64,000 nucleotides of DNA from Tahibacter harae (GTDB lineage Bacteria; Pseudomonadota; Gammaproteobacteria; Xanthomonadales; Rhodanobacteraceae): the NCBI RefSeq assembly GCF_024437735.1, contig NZ_JANFQO010000010.1, positions 62,001 to 126,000 of the forward strand, given 5' to 3'. A program made the translations under genes and the position numbers. Positions 16,925 through 24,906 of the stretch are shown piece by piece. Every line of letters starts with the position of its first letter. Within the stretch, counting starts at the first letter, position 1. Under the pieces are notes generated by a model. The model had not been told where the DNA came from. It did not search any database and saw nothing but the letters and a program-made list of their open reading frames with translations.

Positions 16925-17898
16925 CGCGCATAGGCCTGGCCCTGGTCGGCCTGGGCAAGATCGCCCGCGACCAGCACCTGCCCAGTCTTGCGGCAAATCC
17001 CGCGTTCCAGCTCGTCGCCACGGCCAGCCCGGCGGAAAGCCTCACAGGCATTCCGGCCTATGCCGATCTCGACGCGGCGCTGGACGCGCATCCGCAGATC
17101 CAGGCCGTCGCGCTGTGCACGCCGCCGGCCGTGCGTGCGGCGCTGGCGCGGCGCGCGCTGCAGCGCGGCTGCCATGTGCTGCTGGAAAAGCCGCCTTGCG
17201 TGGTTGCGCAGGATCTCGCGGCGCTGGACGGACTGGCCGCAACCCAGGGCCTCACGCTGTTCGCGGCCTGGCATTCGCGCTACGCCGCCGCGGTGGAAAC
17301 GGCCCGCCGGATACTCGGCGCGACGCCGCCGCTGCGCGTGCAGGTGCGCTGGAAGGAAGATCATCGCGTCTGGCATCCCGGCCAGGCATGGCTGTGGCGC
17401 GAAGGCGGCTTCGGCGTGCTGGACCCGGGCATCAACGCGCTGTCGATACTCACGCATATCCTGCCCGCGCCGCTGGAATTCATCGACGCGGAACTGGACT
17501 GCCCGCAGGACAGCGCCATGCCGGCCGCGGCCCGCATCAGCCTGCGCAGCGGCGCCGCCGGCGTGGCCATGCAGCTGGATTTCCTGCATGCGGGCGAACC
17601 GTGCTGGGACATCGTCGCCGATACGGCGCAGGGACAGCTGGTGCTGAGCCAGGGCGGTGCGCAGCTGAGCCTGGACGGCCGCGCGCAGCGGATCCAGGAA
17701 CAAAGTGAATATGCTGCCATTTACACTTATTTTGAAAACCTGATCCGCCGCGGCGCCCGCGACGCCGACGGCGCGCCGCTGGAAATCGCCGGCGCGGCGC
17801 TGCGGCACGGCCGCCGCCGCCGGCTGCCGTTGCAGGTATTGCCGCCGGCGCCGACCGCCGGCGCAGCCGCAACCGTGCCGGATCCGCTGCCCCGCTGA
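16921..17898 (+). CDS. Gfo/Idh/MocA-family oxidoreductase, probable D-galactose 1-dehydrogenase
   Basis: A 325-residue NAD(P)-dependent enzyme. The N-terminus LALVGLGKIARDQHLPSLAANPAFQLVA strongly resembles Pseudomonas D-galactose dehydrogenase (Gal), with GxGxxA-type nucleotide binding. The EKPP motif (about residue 88) supplies the conserved catalytic Lys region, and GGFGVLDPGINALSIL the substrate loop. It would oxidise D-galactose to D-galactono-1,4-lactone and so start the pathway encoded upstream. The C-terminal 40 residues are low-complexity. It overlaps the GntR gene by 4 bases and is the last gene of the operon. Confidence 0.8.
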   Translation: MTRIGLALVGLGKIARDQHLPSLAANPAFQLVATASPAESLTGIPAYADLDAALDAHPQIQAVALCTPPAVRAALARRALQRGCHVLLEKPPCVVAQDLAALDGLAATQGLTLFAAWHSRYAAAVETARRILGATPPLRVQVRWKEDHRVWHPGQAWLWREGGFGVLDPGINALSILTHILPAPLEFIDAELDCPQDSAMPAAARISLRSGAAGVAMQLDFLHAGEPCWDIVADTAQGQLVLSQGGAQLSLDGRAQRIQEQSEYAAIYTYFENLIRRGARDADGAPLEIAGAALRHGRRRRLPLQVLPPAPTAGAAATVPDPLPR

Positions 17899-17910
17899 GC
17901 CGCGGATCCG
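17879..17910. terminator. Hairpin between converging gal-pathway and aminotransferase genes
   Basis: CGGATCCGC (17879-17887) and its exact complement GCGGATCCG (17902-17910) flank the stop codon of the galactose dehydrogenase gene. The site lies in the 30-bp gap between converging genes, with no T-run. It could act as a weak bidirectional terminator. Confidence 0.4.
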
Positions 17911-17928
17911 CAATCCCGCCGCACCGCC

Positions 17929-19281
17929 TCAGGCCGGCCGCAGCAGCGCCAGCACTTCCGCCAGCTTGTGCAGGAACTCGGCCGCGTTGTCGCGGCTGAA
18001 CACCAGCGGCGGCTTGATCTTGAGCACGTTGTCGTCGGGGCCGTCGGTGGACAGCAGCACCTGGCGGTCCTTCATCTGCTCCACGATGGCACGGGCCAGG
18101 GTGCGGTCCGGCGCGCGGCTGGCGCGGTCGGTGACGATCTCCGCGCCGATGAACAGGCCGCAGCCGCGCACGTCGCCGATGGGCTCGTACGCCTGCTGCA
18201 GCGAACGCAGTCCGTCCTGCAGGAACGCACCGACCTCGGCCGCCTGCTGCTGCAATCCTTCCTCGGCGATCACCTCCAGCACCGCCAGCGCGATCGCGCA
18301 GGACACGGGATTGCCGCCGAAGGTGTTGAAATATTCCATGCCGCTGACGAAGCTCGCGGCGATCTCCGGCGTGGTGACCACCGCGCCCATGGGATGGCCG
18401 TTGCCGATGGGCTTGCCCAGGGTGACGATATCCGGCACCACGCCCTGCTGCTGGAAGGCCCAGAAATGATCGCCGGCGCGGCCGAAGCCGACCTGCACTT
18501 CGTCGGCCAGGCACAGCCCGCCCGCGGCGCGCACGGCCGCGTAGGATGCCGCCAGATAACCCTGCGGCAGCACGATCTGGCCGCCGCAGCCGAGCAGGGA
18601 TTCGCACAGGAACACACCGGCGCGCTGTCCGCGCCCGGCCAGGCGCGCGACGGCCGCGTCCACCGCGCCGGCGTAGTACGTGCCGGCCGCCGCCGCATCG
18701 CGGCAGGGGCCGCGGTAGCTATCCGGCATCTGCGCCACTTCCACGTGCGCCGGCTTGCCCTGCCCGCCCTTGCCGTTGAACTTGTACGGACTCAGCTCGA
18801 TCAGCGAGGAAAGGTTTCCGTGGTAGGCATGATCGACTACCACCGCGCCGCGCGCCCGCACATGCGCCTGCACCAGGCGCAGCGCGAGGTCGTTCGCCTC
18901 GGAACCGGAATTGGTGAAGAACACCACCGACAGCGGCTCCGGCAGGGTCGCCGTGAGGCGCAGCGCGTACTCGACCAGGTTGTCGTGCAGATAGCGCGTA
19001 TTGGTATTGAGCCGCGCCATCTGCTGCTGGCCCGCCGCGACCACGCGCGGATGGCAATGGCCGACATGGCAGACGTTGTTGACCATGTCGAGATAGCCGC
19101 GGCCGCTCTCGTCGTAGAGCCAGGCGCCGGCGCCGCGGACGATCTTGAGCGGCTCGCGATAAGCCACGCTCAAGGTGGGATTCACATGCCGCTTGCGCAG
19201 GCGCAGCAGTTCCTCGGTAGTGCGTGCAGGTATCGTGTCCAAAGCGGTTTCCGATGAGGTTCGATCAGGAGACAAGGGCAT
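17929..19281 (-). CDS. Class III PLP-dependent enzyme, AGXT2L/phospholyase-like
   Basis: A 450-residue class III aminotransferase-fold enzyme. The PLP features are TNSGSEANDLALRL (phosphate loop), DHAYHGN, LADEVQVGFGR (Asp that contacts the pyridine N) and TLGKPIGNGHPMGAVV (Schiff-base Lys). The pattern is that of the AGXT2L1/AGXT2L2 group, which includes ethanolamine-phosphate and 5-phosphohydroxy-lysine phospholyases, enzymes that eliminate phosphate and ammonia instead of transaminating. The gene overlaps by 17 bp the upstream kinase gene, whose family includes hydroxylysine kinase, supporting such a role. The ATG at 19281 has GGAAG directly in front, so the start is not certain. Confidence 0.8.
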   Translation of the reverse strand: MPLSPDRTSSETALDTIPARTTEELLRLRKRHVNPTLSVAYREPLKIVRGAGAWLYDESGRGYLDMVNNVCHVGHCHPRVVAAGQQQMARLNTNTRYLHDNLVEYALRLTATLPEPLSVVFFTNSGSEANDLALRLVQAHVRARGAVVVDHAYHGNLSSLIELSPYKFNGKGGQGKPAHVEVAQMPDSYRGPCRDAAAAGTYYAGAVDAAVARLAGRGQRAGVFLCESLLGCGGQIVLPQGYLAASYAAVRAAGGLCLADEVQVGFGRAGDHFWAFQQQGVVPDIVTLGKPIGNGHPMGAVVTTPEIAASFVSGMEYFNTFGGNPVSCAIALAVLEVIAEEGLQQQAAEVGAFLQDGLRSLQQAYEPIGDVRGCGLFIGAEIVTDRASRAPDRTLARAIVEQMKDRQVLLSTDGPDDNVLKIKPPLVFSRDNAAEFLHKLAEVLALLRPA

Positions 19282-20272
19282 CTTCCGGTGCCAGCAGCGC
19301 CGCGGCAGGCACCGCGTCCAGCGTGCGCAGCAGGGCACGCACCCCGTTCTGCGACACCAGGACATAGTCGTTGTCCGGCTGGCGCCGGAACGCGCGCGTG
19401 GCCATCAGTATGCTGTGGCACAGACGCGCCACGATGAAGGCGTGCAGCTGCCCGCGTTCCTCGGCGAGCAGTTCGGCCTCGGCCAGGTAGCCGTGCAGTA
19501 TCTGCCGCGCACAGCCGACCGGATCGTCCTCATGCTGCATCGCATAGGTGCAGGCGACGGCCAGCTCGGCCAGGCGGAAACCCGTGCACATGTCGCCGAA
19601 GTCGATCACCGCACTCACTTCGCCGCCGGCGCCGACGATGACATTCAGGTCGTTGGCATCGTTGTGCAGCACGCACTGCGGCAGGCGTGCGGCCAGTTGC
19701 GGCAGCGCCGCGCAGAACGCGGTGGCGCGGCGCTGCACGATCCCGCGCAGCGCGGCATCGTCGATATGCGCGATCTCGTCGAGCAGATCCGGCAGGTTCA
19801 GCAGGTTCCACGCCTGCGCGCGGCCGGCCGCGGGATGGTGCAGATCGGCCAGGCCGCGGTTCATGCAGGCGACGGCGCGGCCCAGGCTCGCCTGCAAGAC
19901 CCGGCGCTGCGCCGGATCGAGACCCGCTACCGCGTCCGCATAGACCCGCCCCGGCACGTAGCTGAGCAGGCGCACATGACGTGCTTCGCCGTCGATGGGC
20001 AAGGTCAGCAGATACTGGCCATCGACGGCGGGCTGCACGCGCGGCCAGCCGTAGTGCGGCGCCGTGCGTGCGAGCTGCAGCATGGCCTGGTTTTCCAGAT
20101 CCAGGTCGGCATGGCTCCAGGCCGGGTTGGCCAGCTTCAGCACGAATTCGCCGGCCTTGCCGCGGATCAGGAAATTCTGGTCCGCATACGAAGGCAGCGC
20201 CTTGATCGTGCCGTCCAGTTGCCAATGTTGCCTGGCCAGTTCCAGCGCATCCTGCATGGCCAAAAGCTTCAT
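19265..20272 (-). CDS. Aminoglycoside-phosphotransferase-fold small-molecule kinase (hydroxylysine-kinase-like)
   Basis: A 335-residue APH/choline-kinase-fold protein. LPSYADQNFLIRGKAGEFVLKL gives the N-lobe with its ATP-binding Lys. CVLHNDANDLNVIV is the catalytic HxDxxxxN loop and AVIDFGDM the metal-binding DFG-like Asp. QNFLI followed by NPAW and the NDAN loop is typical of the hydroxylysine kinase (AGPHD1) group found fused or adjacent to class III aminotransferases in bacteria. It likely phosphorylates an amino alcohol such as hydroxylysine or ethanolamine for the following enzyme. Alternative starts are M1 (20272) and M6. Confidence 0.75.
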   Translation of the reverse strand: MKLLAMQDALELARQHWQLDGTIKALPSYADQNFLIRGKAGEFVLKLANPAWSHADLDLENQAMLQLARTAPHYGWPRVQPAVDGQYLLTLPIDGEARHVRLLSYVPGRVYADAVAGLDPAQRRVLQASLGRAVACMNRGLADLHHPAAGRAQAWNLLNLPDLLDEIAHIDDAALRGIVQRRATAFCAALPQLAARLPQCVLHNDANDLNVIVGAGGEVSAVIDFGDMCTGFRLAELAVACTYAMQHEDDPVGCARQILHGYLAEAELLAEERGQLHAFIVARLCHSILMATRAFRRQPDNDYVLVSQNGVRALLRTLDAVPAAALLAPEDALVS

Positions 20273-20353
20273 GGGTACGATGCCATATGCATAGCGGCTG
20301 CACTGCGCGGCGGGGTATGTTCGCGGGGTCGTTCGTACCTGGAGTGGCGTTTC

Positions 20354-22501
20354 ATGCGGGTTTTCCCGGGGTTGCTGGCTTTTATCATACATATTTCCGT
20401 GCTGGCTGCGGCCGCCGGCGGCAGCGCTGCCGCGGCGCCGGCCAAACCTGCACCGGCGCCGGCCGCGGCGGCCCGCGTCGATCTCGATGCGGCCCTGCCG
20501 GCGACCGGCATGAGCGTCGGTGCGTTCTACTATCCCGAGCAGTGGCCGCAGCAGCAGTGGTCGCGCGACCTGAACAATATCGCCAGGCTGGGCTTCGACT
20601 TCACCCATTTCGGCGAATTCGCCTGGACTTATTTTGAACCGGAGGAAGGCCGCTTCGATTTCGCCTGGCTGGACCAGGCCATAGCCCTCGCCCACCGCGC
20701 CGGCCTCAAGATCATCCTGTGCACGCCGTCGGCCGCCGTGCCCAGCTGGATGGGCGAACGCTATCCCGAAGTGTACCGGGTGGACGAAAACGGCAAGCGC
20801 CACGAACACGGCATCCGCGCCGACCTGTCGCTGGCCAATCCGCGCTACCAGGCATTCGTCAACCGCATCGTCAAGGCGCTGGGCGAACGCTACGGCCAGG
20901 ACAAGCGCATCTGGGGCTGGCAGCTGGACAACGAGCCGGGCAGCTTCCCCGACTACAGCCCCAGCGCGCAGCAAGCCTTCCGCACCTGGCTCAAGCAGCG
21001 CTACGGCACGATAGACGCCCTGAACGCGGTCTGGGCCGGCTCGTTCTGGAGCACGCGTTACGGCCATTTCGACGAAGTGCGCCTGCCCAATCCCACCCTG
21101 GCCGCGGAAGACAAGCTCAGCCCGCACGCCTTGCTCGACCTCGCCCGCTTCCAGGCCGATACCACGGCGCAGTTCCTCGACGGCCAGGCCACGCTGCTGC
21201 GCCGGTACACGCGCAACCAGTGGATCACCACCAACTACACCAATGTCACCACGGGCACCGACCCGCGCCGCGCCAAGGCGCTGGATTTTTCCACCTTCAC
21301 CCTGTATCCCGTGGCCGGCGCCAATATCCTCGGCGGCGACAGCTACAAGCTGGGCAATCCCGCACGCCTGATGGAAGCCATCGGCTACTACGGCAGCCTG
21401 GGCAAGCGCTTCGGCCTGATGGAGCTGCAGCCGGGTCAGGTGAACTGGTCGGAAGTCACGCCGCAGCCGGGCGTGGGCGCAATCCGCATGTGGATGTGGC
21501 ATGCCTATGCGGGCGGCGTCTCCCTGCTCGGCACCTACCGCTACCGCCATCCGCTGCGCGGCAGCGAGATGTATCACGAAGGCATCGTCGGCACCGACGG
21601 CGTGACCTTGTCGCGCACCGGCAAGGAATTCACCGACACCCTGCGCGAGATCGGCCAATTCAGCGCCAAGGCGCAGGCGCGCGCCGTGCCCGCGAAGATG
21701 GCCGCGCGCAGGACCGCCCTGCTGTGGAGCCACGATGTGTACTGGGACCTGGAAATCCAGCGCCAGACCACGAAATGGCAGACCTGGCCGCACCGCAACC
21801 TCTACAGCCAGGCGATCAAGAGCACCGGCGCGCCGCTGCAATTCGTCAGCGAGGCGGATGATTTCTCCGCCTATCCCTTCCTGGTGGCACCGGCCTACCA
21901 GATGGTCAGTCCGGAGCTGGTGCAGAAATGGCGCAGCTACGTGGAACACGGCGGCCATCTCATCCTCACCCCGCGCACCGGCCACAAGGATGCCAACGGC
22001 CATTTCCCCGAAACCCGCTTCGGCGGCCTGATCGCGGAGCTGATCGGCGCCGATATCGACGCCTTCGATGTGCTGCCGGGCAGCGTCACCGCCACGGTGA
22101 AGATGGGCGAAGCCACGCACGTCTGGCAGCGCTGGGCCGATCTGCTGGCGCCGCGCGAGGGCACCGAAGTGCTGGCGCGCTATGCCGGCGGCGATCACGA
22201 AGGCAAGGCCGCCGCGGTCACGCGCAAGCTGGGCCGCGGCAGCGTGACCTATATCGGCGTATGGACCGACGAAGGCGCGCTGGAGAGAAGCGTGGTGCGC
22301 GAGGTCTACCGCCGCGCTGGCGTGGCGATAGAAGACCTGCCGCCGGGCACCTATCTCGAATGGCGCGACGGGCGGTATGTCGCGGTCAACTACAACCCCC
22401 GGCAAACCCGCCTGGCGCTGCCGGAAAACGCGAAGATCCTGCTGGGCAGCAATCCGCTGGCCCCGGCCCAGGTGCTGGTATGGGAAGAGAACACGCGATG
22501 A
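20354..22501 (+). CDS. Secreted GH42-type beta-galactosidase
   Basis: A 715-residue glycoside hydrolase. A signal peptide (about 1-28) and an Ala/Pro linker precede the TIM barrel, which begins GAFYYPEQWPQQQWSRDLNNIA, typical of family 42. The acid/base Glu is in WQLDNEPGSFPDY (about residue 194) and the nucleophile in FGLMELQPGQVNW (about residue 357). A trimerisation-type domain with an amidotransferase fold follows (FLVAPAYQMVSPELVQKW, HLILTPRTG). Most GH42 enzymes are cytoplasmic; this one appears exported, so it could free galactose in the periplasm or outside. ATG 20354 follows GGAGTGG. It overlaps the next gene by ATGA. Confidence 0.9.
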   Translation: MRVFPGLLAFIIHISVLAAAAGGSAAAAPAKPAPAPAAAARVDLDAALPATGMSVGAFYYPEQWPQQQWSRDLNNIARLGFDFTHFGEFAWTYFEPEEGRFDFAWLDQAIALAHRAGLKIILCTPSAAVPSWMGERYPEVYRVDENGKRHEHGIRADLSLANPRYQAFVNRIVKALGERYGQDKRIWGWQLDNEPGSFPDYSPSAQQAFRTWLKQRYGTIDALNAVWAGSFWSTRYGHFDEVRLPNPTLAAEDKLSPHALLDLARFQADTTAQFLDGQATLLRRYTRNQWITTNYTNVTTGTDPRRAKALDFSTFTLYPVAGANILGGDSYKLGNPARLMEAIGYYGSLGKRFGLMELQPGQVNWSEVTPQPGVGAIRMWMWHAYAGGVSLLGTYRYRHPLRGSEMYHEGIVGTDGVTLSRTGKEFTDTLREIGQFSAKAQARAVPAKMAARRTALLWSHDVYWDLEIQRQTTKWQTWPHRNLYSQAIKSTGAPLQFVSEADDFSAYPFLVAPAYQMVSPELVQKWRSYVEHGGHLILTPRTGHKDANGHFPETRFGGLIAELIGADIDAFDVLPGSVTATVKMGEATHVWQRWADLLAPREGTEVLARYAGGDHEGKAAAVTRKLGRGSVTYIGVWTDEGALERSVVREVYRRAGVAIEDLPPGTYLEWRDGRYVAVNYNPRQTRLALPENAKILLGSNPLAPAQVLVWEENTR

Positions 22502-24876
22502 GCCGGCGCCTTGCAGCGGTACTGCTGTGCGCGCTGGCGGCGGCCGGCCCGGCCTGCGCGGAATCCACTTCGCTGCAATGTAACGCAAGCGGCATAGACC
22601 GCAGCGGTACGCCGCAGGCGCTGCAGGATTTCGACGCCGCCGGCAACCAGCGCTACAACCCGCTGTTCGACGCGGGCGCCTGGCATGGCTTCCTGCTGCC
22701 TGGCGATGCCGCCGGCGAAGGCGGCTTCGCCGGACCGCTGGTAGTGGCCGAGGAATACGCCGTTTTCCTGGCGCAGGGGCTGGACAGGCTGGAATTGCGC
22801 GATGCCGCCGGCCAGCGCATCGATCTCGCCGCCGGCAAAACCGAACGCTGCGCGGCGCCGGGACGGCTGCAGTTGCGCTATCGGCTGCCCACGCTGGAAC
22901 TCGATCTGGAACTGCGCTTCACCGGAGCGCGCAGCGCCGCCGTGCGCACGCGGCTGCACAATACCGGCACGCAGGCACTGCAGCTCACGCCGAGCTGGCA
23001 CGGCGCGCTGCTGCAACGTTTCAGCACGCGCAGCGGCGAGACGGTGCAGGCACGCTATCCGCAGTGGCGGCCGCGCTGGTCCGCCAGCCCCGGCGGCGTA
23101 CAGCTGGCGCTGGAGGGTGTGAGCGATCCCGCCGCGCTGCGCTTCGGCATCGGCGCGGCCTATCGCATCGCACGCAGCGAAGCGGCCGAAACCACCGTCG
23201 AAGGCCAGGTCTATGTTGCCACCGGCACGCCGTGGCAGATCGCACCGGGCGCGGCGCATACCGTGTGGACCGTGCACAGCTACTACCTTGCCGGCGACAA
23301 GGCCGAAGACCTCGCACCGGCCGCGGCCGCCGCAGCCTTCGACGCCAGCGCGCAACGCTGGCAGCGCTACCTCGGCGCCATCGGGCGCAAGGTCGCGCCG
23401 GGCGAACGCCCGATCGCGATCAAGGCGGTGGAAACCCTGATCGGCAACTGGCGCGCACCCGCCGGCGCGCTGCGCCACGACGTCATCGTGCCCTCGACCA
23501 CGGCGCGCTGGTTCAACGGCGCCTGGTCCTGGGACAGCTGGAAGCATGCGGCCGGCGTGGCCCTGGTCGATCCGGCGCTGGCACGCAACAGCGTACTGGC
23601 CCTGTTCGACTACCAGATCGGCGCCGACGATCCGCTGCGGCCGCAGGACAGCGGCATGATCGGCGACAACGTCTTCTTCCGCCGCAGCGCCGAGCGCGGC
23701 GAGGACGGCTACAACTGGAACGAACGCAATTCCAAGCCGGCCCTGGCCACCTGGGCGGTGTCGGAGATCGAGCGCCAGGCCAGCGATCCCGCCTGGCTCC
23801 AACGCATGTATCCCAGGCTGCTGGCCTATCACCGCTGGTGGTACCGCAACCGCGACAGCGACCGCGACGGCCTGGTGGAATACGGCGCCACGCGCCATCC
23901 CGCGCACGAAGACGAACACGGCCGCCTGCGCTTCAGCGTGCTGCAGGCGGCGCAGGCGCCGGATCCCGCCTGCACGCCGGGCGAAGCCGCGCAGAGCTAC
24001 GACTGCGCAGGCTACGACCTTTACCGCCGCCTGCTGCAAGGCCGGCCCGGCCTGCAATTGCAGGTGCCGGTGATCGAGGCCGCCGCCTGGGAATCGGGCA
24101 TGGACAACGCAGCGCGCTTTTTCCCCGGCGATGCGCAGGGCCTGCCCACGGCCGTACTGGAAAACCGCGATGCCCAGGGCCGCCTGCTGGGCTGGTCCAT
24201 CAACCAGGTATCGGTGGACCAGAACAGTTTCCTGGCGCAGGAAAAAGTCCTGCTCGCCGGGATCGCGCGCCGCATCGGCCTTACGGACGATGCGGCCGTG
24301 CTCGAACAAGAAGCGCGCCAGCTGGGCGAGCGCATCCGCCGCTGTTTCTACGACGCGCAGACCGGCTATTTCTACGACCGCGCACTGCCGCTGGCCGCCG
24401 CCGGCCCGGCGCAGGAAAAACACGCGGCCGCTGCCCGGGCCGATTGCCCGGGAACGCTGCTGACCGCGCGCGGCCGCGGTCCCGAAGGCTTCGCTCCGCT
24501 GTGGACCGGCATCGCGACGCGACACCAGGGCCGCGCCGCCATCCGTGCGCTGCGCGACAGCAAGGAATTCGCCACGCCGCTGCCCTTCCCCACCCTGTCG
24601 CGCAGCGCAGCCGACTTCGATCCCAAAGGCTACTGGCGCGGCCGCGTCTGGCTGGATCAGTACGACTTCGCCCTGCGCGCACTGGCCAGCCAGGGCAGCG
24701 CGCGCGAAGCCGACCGCTTCTGCCGGCAACTGGTGCAGCAAGCCGACGGCCTGGCCGGAACCGCCCCCGTACACGAGAACTACAACCCGCTGGACGGCAC
24801 GCGCCAGGGCGCGTCCAACTTCAGCTGGAGCGCGGCGCACCTGCTGCTGATGCTGCAGCGCTTCCGCTGCCAGTGA
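22498..24876 (+). CDS. Exported GH63-type glucosidase (YgjK-like)
   Basis: A 792-residue protein with a signal peptide ending ACAES. An N-terminal beta-sandwich of about 270 residues is followed by an (alpha/alpha)6 barrel with ARWFNGAWSWDSWKHA and GYNWNERNSKPALATW, and a C-terminal YWRGRVWLDQYDFAL and HENYNPLDG. The layout matches E. coli YgjK (783 residues) and other GH63 or MGH1-like enzymes that remove glucose from alpha-linked oligosaccharides. The catalytic acids are probably the Asp in WSWDSWK and a Glu near the C-terminus, by analogy. It is coupled to the GH42 gene by a 4-base overlap, which suggests joint attack on a galactose/glucose-containing glycan. Confidence 0.8.
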   Translation: MSRRLAAVLLCALAAAGPACAESTSLQCNASGIDRSGTPQALQDFDAAGNQRYNPLFDAGAWHGFLLPGDAAGEGGFAGPLVVAEEYAVFLAQGLDRLELRDAAGQRIDLAAGKTERCAAPGRLQLRYRLPTLELDLELRFTGARSAAVRTRLHNTGTQALQLTPSWHGALLQRFSTRSGETVQARYPQWRPRWSASPGGVQLALEGVSDPAALRFGIGAAYRIARSEAAETTVEGQVYVATGTPWQIAPGAAHTVWTVHSYYLAGDKAEDLAPAAAAAAFDASAQRWQRYLGAIGRKVAPGERPIAIKAVETLIGNWRAPAGALRHDVIVPSTTARWFNGAWSWDSWKHAAGVALVDPALARNSVLALFDYQIGADDPLRPQDSGMIGDNVFFRRSAERGEDGYNWNERNSKPALATWAVSEIERQASDPAWLQRMYPRLLAYHRWWYRNRDSDRDGLVEYGATRHPAHEDEHGRLRFSVLQAAQAPDPACTPGEAAQSYDCAGYDLYRRLLQGRPGLQLQVPVIEAAAWESGMDNAARFFPGDAQGLPTAVLENRDAQGRLLGWSINQVSVDQNSFLAQEKVLLAGIARRIGLTDDAAVLEQEARQLGERIRRCFYDAQTGYFYDRALPLAAAGPAQEKHAAAARADCPGTLLTARGRGPEGFAPLWTGIATRHQGRAAIRALRDSKEFATPLPFPTLSRSAADFDPKGYWRGRVWLDQYDFALRALASQGSAREADRFCRQLVQQADGLAGTAPVHENYNPLDGTRQGASNFSWSAAHLLLMLQRFRCQ

Positions 24877-24906
24877 GGCGAAGGAACACGGCGCGCCGCC
24901 GCGGGC

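Noticed and set aside
19281-22588. Very long minus-strand frame running through the GH42 gene into the kinase gene
   Set aside because: Only the part from 20272 down matches a real protein (the kinase). The upstream extension is antisense to a clear beta-galactosidase gene.
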